This document shows, piece after piece, positions 12,508 through 24,227 of a DNA stretch of 64,000 bases. The notes under the pieces were generated by a model. The model worked only from the letters and a program-made list of their open reading frames with translations, was not told the origin of the DNA and searched no databases. The position numbers were made by a program, and so were the translations under genes. This DNA comes from Panicum virgatum (lineage: Eukaryota; Streptophyta; Magnoliopsida; Poales; Poaceae): positions 930,001-994,000 of the forward strand of contig NC_053145.1 of the NCBI RefSeq assembly GCF_016808335.1, given 5' to 3'. Positions within the stretch are counted from its first letter, which is position 1, and every line of letters starts with the position of its first letter.

Positions 12508-13983
12508 CCGTCGAGAAAGCCTACGGCGAGAAGAAAGGAACTCGATGACTAGGGAAGAGGTTGGTTGCTAGAGGAGGGATGACAATGGAAGGATTTTATA
12601 GACCATGGGTTGGCGTCGTTTAAGGAGGCGCGCGGGTTGGCATCGTTTAAGAGTGGGGCGATTCAAATCATCTAATATACTACACGTTGTGACTTAGTCG
12701 CTGATATGTGGGTCCGTGGACGCCAAGACCCACATGTCTTCGAGCGAGTTATAATATATAAGTTGTAGAAAAAATAAATTAGAAAAAATAAATTAAAATA
12801 TATCACGTAGAAAATAAAAATAAAAAAATATTATAGCCTCGTAGTGAAACGGGCTGACAAACCTCCTATTTTCATATTTGTTTCCACCTCTTCTTACTCG
12901 AAGCTTCCACCCTCCTTTCTTGAATGTTCTTAAGCTACGAAGCTCACAATTAATGGCATTTTTTCCCTTTTAACTACTCACATGTCAGGTGATCATTATA
13001 AACTTTGGAGTTACTCAAGAACCTTTTTTTTTAATTGATATGAAATTGCCGACATTGAGTTCTTTTAACAATTACGTGATGACTAATAAAACGGACATCA
13101 CTCAAGAGTCCAAAAGTACTACTAAACTAGTAATATCAAGGTTGTTTTGGGGGGAAAATATTCAGTGGAAAAAAGGAACAACACTAAGATTAATCCCGTT
13201 GGGCAATTATCCCATCCGGTATTCAAAACCCAACAACCCCGCTCTCTTCGTTACCATACGGCATCCATTTCCCTCCTTCCTCGAATCTTCACAAGCTTCA
13301 AAGCTCCTTACAACAACCCTTCTCTCTTAAATGATTATTCACATGCTATGACTGGTCATTTTCACTGCCTCAAGCGCTGCTACCTCGCCTAACTAATATC
13401 GATCGATATCTTTGAGACTATCCATGTGATTTAATGACCATCATCTAGAACCAATCCCATGCGGTCGCGGAATTCCTGCTATTCGCATTTTCCAAGGGCG
13501 CTTTTTCTTGAGATTTTTAGGTATTTGTTGATGACTTAATCCGCAAGGTGGCGTTAAGCGACACAAAAAATTGTTATCTGATGGTAAAGAAAAAGAAAAG
13601 AAGAGGAAAAGACAAAAAAAAACGAAAGAGAAGAGAAGAAAGTAAGGAAAAAGAAAAAATGGGCTGTAACTGGGCCGTTCCTCATCCCTACGCAGGCCGA
13701 AAGCCCCCTAACCACACATAACTCAGCCCATTGGCCCATTTTGCCAACATCTACTCGGCCCGTTGGGCCTCGGCTGAAGCCTCGACCTCGAATCCCGGCC
13801 GTTTGAGCCTGAGCTGGGCACCTGGGCTCGCTCAAGCTCGGCTCGTTGACAGCTCGATTCCCAGTGCCAACCCCCACCCCCCCCCCCCCCCTCCCCTCTG
13901 CGCCTGCGACTCTGCTCCGCCGCGAGGCGCACAGCAGCGGCGCCGGCAGCGAGAGAGAAACGGACATACGAAGCAAGCGCGCG

Positions 13984-16900
13984 ATGAGCCAGCGCAGGCG
14001 ATCTCGGGCTGCCGGCTCACCGCCTGGCGACGCAGATCCGCCGCCTTCGCCGGAGAAGGCGCTGCCGCTGCGGATCCGGCCGTGGCCGGCGCTGGGGTCG
14101 GACCGGAGGGTGCTGGCGCTCGCACTGGCGTTCCGCGCGGCCAACGCGCTGCTGGTGCGCACCTACTTCAACCCCGACGAGCACTGGCAGTGCCTCGAGG
14201 TCGCCCACCGCGTCGCCTTCGGGTAACCTCGCCTCGCCGCTGCTCATTGTTTCGCGGGAGTTCGTTAAGAGTGCGCGATCCGTTTGCCGCTCAACTCAAG
14301 GGAATGCGATGGTTTCCTTGCGGAAAAAAAGGGGCTGCGAAGCCTTACTTTTCATGGAAATTTATTTGATACCGGACTGCTAATGCGTTTCGTTTTCTCG
14401 CGGTTGTGGTCGCAGGTATGGCCACCTTACTTGGGAGTGGAAGCGGGGCCTGCGAAGTTACCTCCACCCGTTGATCTTTGCTGCTCTCTACAAGATTCTG
14501 GCGCTACTCCGCCTGGATACTCCATGGTTTATGGTAATACCTTAACCAATTTGTGGCAAGTCTAGCAGAATATCAATTGAGCAAAGGATGGTGATTCTAG
14601 ACACGAGCTCGTGGTGCTAGAATTGTCAGGGAGAATGCCCCCCTTCTATTTTCTAGGTGGTTGTGGGTACTGTTGGGAACAGAACTTCTCTAACCAGTAT
14701 TGATGGCCGATGGGTTATCACTTCTTTAAAAAAAAAGAATCAAGAATTCTTAGTGGACAAGTGACATGGAACTGGGTTCGAACCATCATGTTAGTTTTGT
14801 GATACCAGCTTTGAACCATCATGTTGGTTTTGTGATACCAGCTTCTTCAGAAACATCCAGACTCATAGTTCAATCTCATTTCTAAGATACCAAGTTGCAA
14901 ACTTAATATGAACAGCAAATTGCCATGAGAACCATGTCTATCATAAGTCAGGACATTCGTCCTTACCTCTCCCCTCAGCTTCTTCTTGTTCACATTTCCT
15001 TATCTGTTTATCTGTTTTCATGTAGGTGATGGCTCCACGGCTCCTGCAATCTGTCTTTGCAGCTTTTGGAGATCTATACTTGTATAAACTTTCCAAACGT
15101 ATTTTCAGTGTTCAGGTTGCCCAATGGACAGTATCCTTAAATTCATATATGGATATAAGATATATGATTTCCTTCATGAGTACATAATTGCAGTGCCCTA
15201 TTGGATGTCGGCCTTAACAAACTGCTTGCAGTTATTTTCCCAGTTGGTTAACTGGTTCATGTTTTTTTGCATCACACGGACTCTATCAAACAGCTTGGAG
15301 ACGGTTTTGACTGTCGCCGGGCTTCATTATTGGTTTACCGCAATAGAATCTTCCAAGGGAACCTCAGTTGTTTCAAAGCATCAAGCTGCCAGTAAACAAA
15401 GTCATCCATCAAGAAAACTGGCTCTTCTGATAGCAGCCTTATCCTGCGCCATTCGGCCAACAAGTGCTGTAACATGGCTTTATGTTGGTCTGTTGGATTT
15501 TATTCAGATGAAATGCAAATGTCGTTTTGTCTTTCTCGAGGTCATTCCGGTAGGGTAAGTTATTGTTTAAACTCATGCCAAACTTTCAATCTTTTGTTAT
15601 TTAGGATTTGTGAATTTCTCTATGCTGTCTTATCTTTATTGTATCTTGATTTCGTGCACTGGACATACAACAATATTGACATTTTAGAATTAGCCATTCT
15701 AAATTCTTTTCCCAGTTCCATTCTATTCTATTTTTCTCTGTGTTTGTTTCTTTCCTTGGCAGGACACATATTCCTCATCGGTTCTGGTCATTTTTTTCCG
15801 ACCAATTACTATTCTATATAAACTATTTGTTTAATCTTTCTGCAGGGCCATTGTCCTTGCAGTAACAACACTCCTTGATTGGTGGATGTATGGTTCCCAG
15901 GTCATAGTGCCACTTAATTTTTTGAAATTCAACCTCTTCTCTTCAGGAGGTGACTACTATGGAACACATGTCTTCCACTGGTACTTCACACAGGGTTTTC
16001 CATCCATGATTTGGACATTCTTACCATTGGCAATATGTGGAATTGTAAAGTCTCGAGAATGGAGGATTTCAGGACTAATCACTTGGGTATTAGGGGTTTA
16101 CAGCATACTTGGACATAAAGAATTCAGGTATTCACCGTTCTTGCAAGTGTACAATGTTCATGTAATCAACTAACCTCTTCTCACTATAGACATGGTATGA
16201 TACACATAGATTGAAAACTGCAGATTTGTTCTTCCGGTGCTACCTTTAGCATTGATGTTCTCAGGATACTGCTTAGCTGCAATGTCACAATTCAAGGGAA
16301 AAAAGCTGCATGAGAAAAGATGTCTTTCGAGGTTGCAGATTTCTGTTATTCTTCTCATCATAACCAATATTCCAATGGCCTTCTATATGTTGTTATTCCA
16401 TCAAGTAAGTTTTCTATTTGCCAATATTGTTCTTGCTTCGTGTCGCTCAATGGATTTTTTTTCTTTTTGCTTCTCCATTATTTCCATTTATGTCTCATTA
16501 GCTACACTCATTGTGGCAGAGAGGAACAGAAGATGTTATGTATTATTTGTCAAAAGAAGCCCATGATGGAAGAGTGAAGAGTGTCCTCTTCCTCATGCCT
16601 TGTCATTCAACACCTTACTATTCTACCTTACATTACAACATACCTATGCGCTTTTTGGACTGCACTCCTAGGTGGTTATTTCCTTTGTACTTTGAAATGC
16701 AATAGATCTAACCTTTCATACTTTGAAATGCAATAAATCCTCTGCATGTACATTGCCGCTGACTTGTTTCAATGCACTCAGTGATAGCAAAGGGACCTTG
16801 GATGAGTCAGATCGTTTCCTTACAAGCCCATCTGAGTTTGTGGGCGAGGTTTTCGGAAATTTATCTTCATTCAGTCACATTGTATTATTTGAGTCCGAAG

Positions 16901-17237
16901 AAAGACATGTTCTCCACTTGCTTCTGCGCAATTCTTTTCTTGAGGTAATATGTCATGGTGCCTTAGGCATCATGTGTTTTTTTACTCGTGGTTCAATAGA
17001 TGCACATTAGCTACTGTTTTCCAGTGTTTGTTATTATTTGCCAGGTAATATATGTTAAGAGTTAGACTGATACAGTGATACTAACTAGTGCAGGAATTTC
17101 TTGTTTTGTAAAATAGTACTTAAACTCATTAACAATTCTATGGTTGGCAGGTCAGGAGATATTTCCACTCCCATTTCAAGGTTGACAGAGACCTTCAGTC
17201 GTCTGTCGTTGTTTATTCACAGAGGGATGTCTTATGA
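13984..17237 (+). CDS. PIGB: GPI mannosyltransferase 3 (PIG-B, GT22 family)
   Basis: Nine exons: 13984-14222, 14416-14533, 15026-15130, 15232-15554, 15846-16127, 16224-16404, 16520-16671, 16782-16944, 17151-17237. They total 1,650 bp, 549 aa, the usual size of the family. PIG-B adds the third mannose, alpha-1,2-linked and dolichol-phosphate-mannose-derived, to the GPI anchor precursor in the ER lumen. Visible support is the FNPDEHWQ motif at about residues 62-69 with the acidic pair typical of GT22, followed by [19 protein letters not shown], many hydrophobic membrane segments, and HKEFRFVLP at about residue 355. The Arabidopsis orthologue (APTG1) is needed for pollen tube guidance. The N-terminus before the first membrane segment is Arg/Pro-rich and cytosolic. 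ALG9, ALG12 and PIG-Z are related GT22 enzymes, but the length and the HKEFRF block favour PIG-B. Confidence 0.92.
14780..14845. repeat. 33-bp tandem duplication in PIGB intron 2
   Basis: Two adjacent 33-bp units begin GAACCATCATGTT and differ at only one or two positions. The duplication lies in an intron with no visible effect on splice sites. Confidence 0.75.
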
Positions 17238-18746
17238 TGTAGTATTGGTGTGGCAGAAAAGGCCTGTTATCTTGTCTAACAATCTCCTCATGTTTTGTGT
17301 TTTAGTTTTTCATTTCAGAAATGAGCTGTAACAATATTGATACTTCTGATATCTTGACCCCTTGAAAATGAAGATGTTCTGTTACTTTCAGGTGCTTTGC
17401 TACTGCATAATAATTCACAGCTTGCATTGCGCCTTTATGTCCATGGTCTGTGCTTCTAAGATAAATTTGCAGCTTAGTAATATTGTTGTAACTAACATAA
17501 AATGTAGGAAGTGCAGCCTTCCTAACAACAACATAAAATTTGCACGCGTGAGGTGTGTTGCTTCATTCATTCTTTGTTCGTTTGCTCACATATTTGCTAT
17601 GTGCATAAAGAAAGGATCGCACAAATTGGCAAAATTTTAAAATGGCTTCAACTTCATAACAGTGGCTGGGTTTCTTTGTTTGACCAGCAAGCCTATTTTA
17701 AATTTAGAACTCTTCCAACATACATGGAATTACAAGTTGACAATGTGTTTTAAAAATTTATATGCTTATTTATGGATGCCCTGAATCCCTGATAGTCTTG
17801 TATGTAGGCTTTTGTTAGGTAGGTAGCACAATCTCCACCATTTTCTCTATATTGACTCTTCTGATTCACTGGTATATCCAATCTCATTGTTTTGTGAATG
17901 TACCCCAAACTGTGTTATACGTCATGTTCCATGTTAGTACCACAAACTGTGTTGCTTCTGCTCTCTTTTAGTCAAAATAGATGAATGATAAGTTAGCTTG
18001 TTGACTCACATCATAAAGTAACAGTGAGCTGATGGACCTAGCTTGCACCTTTTATGACGTTGCAATAGAACCTAATCTTAATGCTCGGTAAGTTTGGCAA
18101 AATGCAGGTTTTATCTGGCTAACTGTGACATGGTCAAGTCTCAGAACATCCTAAGTTTCATTCATTTGTATTGTTGAATACTAGTTTCTTGTCAGTTGAA
18201 GTAGATATTGCAAGGATCATTTTTTTTACGGACAGGAGTGTCACTTTTTTTGTTCTTATGGCAAGCTACTGACAATTTGACACTAACTAATGTATTTGTT
18301 GTTGATTGCTAAATTTTCTTTCAGCATACACTGTCATGTTATTCTTGCCTTACGTTGATCATACATGAAAACATTTATAGTGTTAATACCTACATATCAA
18401 CTTCCAAGCTTGCTTCTATTTCTCAAAGTCTGTTTCAAGAGTAGAGTGAGCATAGTTTGGAGTTAGAGGTTGATTGGCGTCACTAGTATAATGCTGTATG
18501 GTTAGCTCATATTAGGTGAAGCAACAATCTAAGTGGATTTAAGTCCTGACTTCCATGTTGTGAATTGTAATAAGCAATTCCATGGCAAATTTGTGTTGCT
18601 AATCCTGACTGGAGTACCTTCAAAATCCGACAAGTTTGCCATTCATATTGAGAATTGATGACAAAAACAAATGTTACATGTAACAGGGTATTTATGTGAG
18701 GAGGAAAAATAAATGGCGATCTATAGTTTTGGTACGCACACATTTA
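17238..18746. other. Intergenic between the convergent PIGB and WAK genes
   Basis: AT-rich sequence with short open frames that carry no recognisable motif. The first few hundred bases are probably the PIGB 3' UTR, and the last stretch before 18,747 the 3' UTR of the kinase gene on the other strand. Nothing else was seen. Confidence 0.5.
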
Positions 18747-21318
18747 TCATCTACCAATTTCTAAATCTAGTGCCATCAAATTTCCATGACGCCCAGTACT
18801 AGAAGGGTCATAGTTCGATGGGTTTTCAAGCATACATTCAATTTCTTCACTAGCATTCTCAGTCAATTGTTCTCGCCAGGTTCTCCGTATAAATCTCAAC
18901 CGTTCAGCCACTTCTGACATTAATGGCCGTTCTTCCCCCTTCATACTCAAGCAACACTTTGCAAGTTGGGCAACTTCTTGGAGCAGCTCCATTCCAACGC
19001 CCAATATACTTCTGTCCAAGAAAGATTGAAGTCTGCTCTCTTTCAATGCCAGAAGGAAAGATGATACCAGGCTTTTCTTTTCTTCAGTTACATCAGAATA
19101 AATCGCTGTCTTCCTTGTAATTAGCTCTAGAAGCACAACTCCAAAACTATAAACATCACTCTTCTCTGTTAGTTGACGCTCTTGTAAGTATTCAGGGTCT
19201 AGATAACCCAGAGTTCCCTGGACCATGGTCATAAATTGTATTTCATCCTTTGGAAGCATTCTTGATGCTCCAAAGTCAGTGACTTTTGCAATGTAGTTGT
19301 CACCTAGGAGAATGTTTGGAGATTTTACATCTCCATGAACTATGGGAGGGGATGCTGATGAGTGCAGATATGCCAATGCTTCTGCAGATTCCTGGGCAAT
19401 CCTGAGACGAGCTTCTAAAGAAATGGATGGGCTTCGGTACGTGACATGTATCAGATCAAATAGAGTGCCATTTGGCATGAATTCATAGACTAACATGGGA
19501 ACTTCAACTTCTAAGCAACAACCGATAAGCTTGACTACATTTTTATGGTTGATTTGTGAAAGTATTATCATCTCTTGCACAAAATCATCTTTCTGAACCA
19601 TGTTCATGATCTTTGAGCGTTTGATGGCTACTACTCTGTTGTCTTTCAGAATTCCCTTGTAAACAGTGCCATAGCTACCTCTCCCTACTTCTCTGCTTGA
19701 GTCAAATTTGTTTGTTGCCTGCTCTAGTTCTTCTGTTGTGAATATTCTCACTGTGTCAACTTGCTTAGATCTGATTTGCTCATATAACAGCAGGCCCCCA
19801 TTTTGTTGGAAGAATATCTCCTTTTCTTTCATCAGCCTTTTCTTCTGACATTCAATCAGAAGTGCAAAAACGCAGGTAAGCAGAAGTATAGCACATGATG
19901 AAATACCTGCCAAGGAAAACATTGTTTTAGTTACTTGAAATCTAAAGTAACATCCTTTTGGGGGGACCTATAGTACAAATAAAGTGGATGATGTGAGGAT
20001 TGGTTAGGGAGGATCTGCATGTAGAATCAATAATGCTTCTTCCAAGTATCTACCAAGCGCTGATTTCATGTCAGTGGTGTCTGAATATACCTGCTACCTT
20101 TACATCACAATGACTTGTCTATGCTCTTCTGATAATTCTAATGAAGTCTTTGGAGTATAAGGAACTTACCTATAAACATTTTTGTTAATTTAGCCTTTTC
20201 TGAATCTGCATCTGCACTGCAGGTTGAGATCTTTGGATCTATGCTGTGAGTCCCAGGTGTGCAGGAACAACTGTAATTCCCTATTGTATTACTGCAAATT
20301 CCGTGGCACGGATACTGATCTGGATTTTGACATTCATTGATATCTGCAAACACCGAACAAGAGTACACAATAACTGAAGATCAGTGAATAAGGTAACTTA
20401 AGGTGTAAAGAAGAAACAAGCAGTGATTCTGGAGAGTCGATGACCTTGGCACCCATCTTCAAGGTAGGGGTTTCCTTCGAAGCCGTCGGTGCAGTTGCAG
20501 AGGTACCCTGTAGCATTTGGTGAGTTGACACACTGGCTGTTCTTGCTAATGCAGGCATATGATGATCTGTCCTTAACCGCTTCATCACAGGATTGGTTTC
20601 CAGTAACCCAGTCAAACACAGCAGGAACTCCGTCCTTGAACTTCTCTGTTAACTTATTATCCTCGAGGTAAAAAGCCTCAAACCTGAACCAATCCTGCTC
20701 GGCAACGAAGGCATAGCTGCATGGGTTGAAACCAAGCACGTCGTAATTATTGTACCTCCCATCGAAGGTTATGTTGAAGGAAGTGAGGTTTGGCGCAATC
20801 GATGTCTGGCAGCAGCCCATGCCAGAGCACCGACCACTCTGATCCACGCTCTGCTGGTCCAGGCACATAGATAAGCACCCAGTTCCAGCTGTATGCTTAT
20901 TATAGCCTCTCAAGAATGCAAGAGTGTAGCATCCAATGGCCGTTAGCTTGTTGGCCTTGCTGGATATTGTGAAAAACTGAGCAGTATCTGTTGAGGCCCA
21001 TCCATCTGTGGTGGTGCCGTTCTTGTAGTAGCACTTGGAGGCAATCAAGGTGTTGACTCGGACCTGCCCTCCTAGAAGGCTGATGTTGTAGATCTCCATT
21101 TGGCTACTTGAGTCGTGCATGAAAGTGTGGTTATCCTCGCATGAAACATCGAACCCTTGGCTGTAGTAGCAGCCAGGACCGATGCCGAAGGGGTAGGGAA
21201 TGGTGAGATCGCCGCAGGTTTCTCTGCAGCCAGGCTTTGCCATCCTGGACGTGCTGCTCTTGATGGTTGCTAGCAGAAGAGTGGCTGCTAAGGTTAGCCA
21301 CGGTAACACTCCAGCCAT
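18747..21318 (-). CDS. Wall-associated receptor kinase (WAK)
   Basis: Three exons: 21318-20445, 20343-20170, 19906-18747. They total 2,208 bp, 735 aa. Residues 1-24 are a signal peptide. A Cys-rich galacturonan-binding GUB_WAK domain begins near residue 30 (CRETCGDLTIPYPFGIGPGC). An EGF-like segment covers about 254-291 and a calcium-binding EGF (DINECQNP) about 292-325, encoded by its own exon as is typical of WAKs. One membrane helix lies near 350-368. The kinase has its glycine loop GRGSYG at 424-429, the lysine in VAIKRS at 445, HGDVKSPN at 540, DFG at 560 and a DPE activation-segment end. The protein would bind cell-wall pectin outside and signal inside. The catalytic loop reads HGD rather than HRD, so this is a non-RD kinase; DFG and the loop Asp are present, so activity is likely. 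The specific paralogue cannot be assigned. Confidence 0.93.
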
Positions 21319-21392
21319 CTCTTTATTTTGTTCTGGCTCTATGTGTTTTGTCCTACTATGATCCAGGTTTGCTTTTGGGAACCGAGCTATGC

Positions 21393-21400
21393 TTATATAA
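21393..21400 (-). promoter_or_regulatory. TATA box of the WAK gene
   Basis: On the minus strand TTATATAAGC lies about 75-80 nt upstream of the WAK start codon, a normal distance for a TATA box with a short 5' UTR. No other core element was identified. Repeats begin only about 50 bp further upstream. Confidence 0.55.
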
Positions 21401-21448
21401 TGGTGGTCCGAACCTTACTCTTGCTTGTTCTACTAGGATTGTATTGCG

Positions 21449-21660
21449 TTGCGACCAGTCAGAGCAGAGACTCGGTCAGAAGAATTTTATCAGACGCGTT
21501 TGCTGTCCGGTGTTTGGCCATGAAATTACAATCTATCTATTATATTATTAAAGGTTGCGACCAGTCAGAGCAGAGACTCGGTCAGAAGAATTTTATCAGC
21601 CGCGTTTGCTGTCCGGTGTTTGGCCATGAAATTGCAATCTATCTATCTATCTATTATATT
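21449..21660. repeat. 106-bp tandem duplication upstream of WAK
   Basis: Two adjacent copies of about 106 bp each start TTGCGACCAGTCAGAGC and run to a CTATTATATTATTAAAGG end. They differ at only a few positions, among them CAGACGCG versus CAGCCGCG. They sit about 130-340 bp upstream of the WAK start codon, within its likely promoter. Confidence 0.8.
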
Positions 21661-21703
21661 ATTAAAGGAGTGTTAAAAGAAGTCATCACGTTCGCCGAGA
21701 GGG

Positions 21704-23374
21704 TCTAGAAATTCCCACATTAATCTAAAAAAAAGAAGAATTTGCACCGTTGGATTTTATGAAGATCTAACGATTCAAACTAACTCAAGAGTTCATATCA
21801 AATACGATTAATAAATAGCTAATTTTGGATTTAAAAAATTAAGGAAAATTAAGACATGGCAAAGAGTCCATGCTGAATACTATTAGTAAATAGTTTAATT
21901 CGGAATTAAAAAACAAGGAAACTAGGGCTTAATCAAAGAGTCCATGTTGAATACAATTACTAAATAGGAAAATTCTGAATTATCAAATTAAAAAAATAGC
22001 ATTACCACTAGATAAAAATTAATATTAGCTCTAGAAATTCCCACATTAATCTAAAAAAGAGAAGAATTTGCACCGTTAGATTTTATGAAGATCTAACGAT
22101 TCAAACTAACTCAAGAGTTCATATCAAATACGATTAATAAATAGCTAATTTCGGATTTAAAAAATTAAGGAAAATTAAGACATGGCAAAGAGTCCATGCT
22201 GAATACTATTAGTAAATAGTTTAATTCGGAATTAAAAAACAAGGAAACTAGGGCTTAATCAAAGAGTCCATGTTGAATACAATTACTAAATAGGAAAATT
22301 CTGAATTATCAAATTAAAAAAATAGCATTACCACTAGATAAAAATTAATATTAGCTGAATAGCTAAATTTAAAATTAAAAGTATAAATTCTATTATATTA
22401 TTAAGAGAGTATTAAAGCAAGTCACTATGTTCGTCGAGAGGGTCTAGAAATTCCTACATTATTCTATGACTGTCCAACTATTGTCAGTTGACTAATTTTT
22501 TAGTATGTCATATTGTTAGTACCTGTTACAAGTTTTGCAAACGGATTATGGGTTCTGTACTATTGAAAGTTTTGCAAACGGATTATGGGTTCTGTACTAT
22601 TGAAGAAGAGGGGGGCATGTGTAATACGTGAGCTTGATGGAAAAACATATGTTTTAGAATTAATCTGGACTGTTAATACCTCTTTGCAAAGAGATAATGT
22701 TGACTTGAATTCCTAGCAACTACTGGTAGCTAGCAGCACGGTGGTCGCAGGCAACAGGCTGGCAGAGGGAGCCTCTGACGCGATGTGCCCCCGGTGTCGT
22801 GGCACTGAAGGGATGTCGAAGATGGATGGATGGACGGACGATTTCGTGATGATGATGGAGTAAAGAAACGCGGTGAGATGTCAAATACGATTAATAAATA
22901 GCTAATTTCGAATTTAAAAAATTAAAAAAAGGACTTGACAAAAGTCCATACCAAATACGATTAGTAAATATAGCTTAATTTGGAATTAAAAAATATATTA
23001 AATTATTAAAGGAGTGTTAAAAGAAGTCATCACGTTCGCCGAGAGGGTCTAGAAATTCCTACATTAATCTAAAAAAGAGAAGAATTTGCACCGTTGGATT
23101 TTATGAAGATCTAACGGTTCAAACTAACTCAAGAGTTCATATCAAATACGATTAATAAATAGCTAATTTCTGATTTAAAAAATTAAGGAAAATTAAGACA
23201 TGGCAAAGAGTCCATGCTGAATACTATTAGTAAATAGTTTAATTCGGAATTAAAAAAATAAGAAAATTAGGGCTTAATCAAAGAGTCCATGTTGAATACA
23301 ATTACTAAATAAAAAAATTCTGAATTATCAAATTAAAAAATAGCATTACCACTAGATAAAAATTAATATTAGCT
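21704..23374. repeat. Three copies of a 326-bp repeat unit
   Basis: The unit starts TCTAGAAATTCC and ends AATTAATATTAGCT. Copies lie at 21704-22029 and 22030-22356, directly abutting, and at 23048-23374. They are nearly identical, with scattered single-base differences and small A-run length changes. The tandem pair implies a recent local duplication; the third copy is separated by about 690 bp. Confidence 0.85.
22530..22604. repeat. Short tandem duplication of about 37 bp
   Basis: Two adjacent copies of a unit starting AAGTTTTGCAAACGG and ending TGTACTATTGAA, identical by eye. They lie inside the spacer between the second and third copies of the 326-bp repeat. Confidence 0.7.
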
Positions 23375-23502
23375 GCTTCTATTGGCTGCCGTCTCCATGC
23401 ACCTGACTGCTATTGGTTGCTCCATTTTTCTGCGCATTAAATGCAGTGGGACCCACTGCCATCTCATCAGTCCTTCCAGCCGGCTACCGGCGGAACCATT
23501 TA

Positions 23503-23737
23503 GAGCAAGAGCAATAACGCAAGGCAGCCGGCAAGCCGGCTGCATGCGCGGCCATGCGCCCGCTGCTGTGCCTGCTGCCGGCTGCATGCTGCTGGTACAA
23601 TTTTTTTGGGCCCACAAGCAGCAGCACATCATCTCATTCAGCCGGGCGGTAAGGTAAACACCTACATTTTTCTCTCTCTTCTCTTCTCTCCTCCACCTAG
23701 GATTCAGTTTTTTTATAGCACACTATAATACTTGCTA
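23503..23737. mobile_element. Tourist-like MITE
   Basis: The left end is GAGCAAGAGCAATA and the right end is TATAATACTTGCTA, an imperfect inverted pair. It is flanked by TTA on both sides (23500-23502 and 23738-23740), the PIF/Harbinger target duplication. The 235-bp interior is rich in GCAGCCGGC-type motifs and non-coding. Confidence 0.5.
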
Positions 23738-24227
23738 TTAACCCTGCTTTCATAAAGTCCCAAGTCTCTGGGTGCACCGACGGCGACCGGGCAGGAGGCA
23801 GCAGCAGCGCCGACGGCTGCCTGGCGCCGAGTGGGGGCCGAATGGGAGGCGACAGGATGCACCGTGCTGGCGGCAGGCGTCACGCGTTGTGAGGATGCCG
23901 ATGCGTGATTGCAGGGAGGAATCATGGACAGGCAGCAATCGAGGAGGATCCCACCCGCCGCTGCATGCTTCCCTTCCCTTGATTGCAGGTGAATATGGAA
24001 GGCAATCAATGTCCCTGATTCGTTGCGCGAGATACAAGCGAGATTAGCATGGACCAAGGCAATCGCACGGCGGGTGCAGAAGGCGGGAAGAGAAAGCGTC
24101 AGTGTCGCAAACTTTTTTTTCCGTCGGAATCCAATCGCCGGAGTCTCCGGACTTGACACCACAAACACATCTTTTTCCTCCAATTTCAATCGAGATTGGT
24201 CTTGATCATTCCTTTCTATACTTAAGC
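23738..24227. other. Unassigned segment before the outer retroelement ORF
   Basis: A GC-rich stretch (about 23,760-23,960) with no recognised protein motif on either strand, followed by about 130 bp containing one CCGGAGTCTCCGG motif typical of the outer retroelement. The 5' break of that truncated element must lie in this interval, but the point cannot be placed from one copy. Confidence 0.4.

Larger units (their letters stand above)
11410..13983. other. Divergent intergenic region between MOM1-like and PIGB
   Basis: The segment next to the MOM1-like start (about 11,640-11,990) is very GC-rich, with open frames in several phases that look compositional. It is probably 5' UTR and promoter. 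The middle (12.0-13.5 kb) is AT-rich and repeat-bearing, including the hAT-type MITE listed separately. The segment before PIGB (13.56-13.98 kb) has a purine-rich tract, several GGCCC/GGGCC motifs and a C-run near 13,875, consistent with a plant housekeeping promoter. Confidence 0.5.
21638..23374. mobile_element. Cluster of Helitron-like non-autonomous repeats
   Basis: Helitron-type 5' ends (TC followed by TATTATATTATTAAAGG) occur near 21,638, 22,389 and in decayed form near 22,990. Each leads into the same AAGTCA...TTCG(C/T)CGAGAGGGTCTAGAAATTC block. No clean CTRR hairpin end was found, so exact limits are uncertain. Between copies two and three lies a GC-richer stretch (about 22,700-22,860) unlike the flanks, which could be captured host DNA. 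No transposase is encoded. Confidence 0.5.

Noticed and set aside
14760..14800. Possible tRNA from GGGTTCGAACC in PIGB intron 2
   Set aside because: No matching 5' half or stems; the motif abuts a simple tandem duplication.
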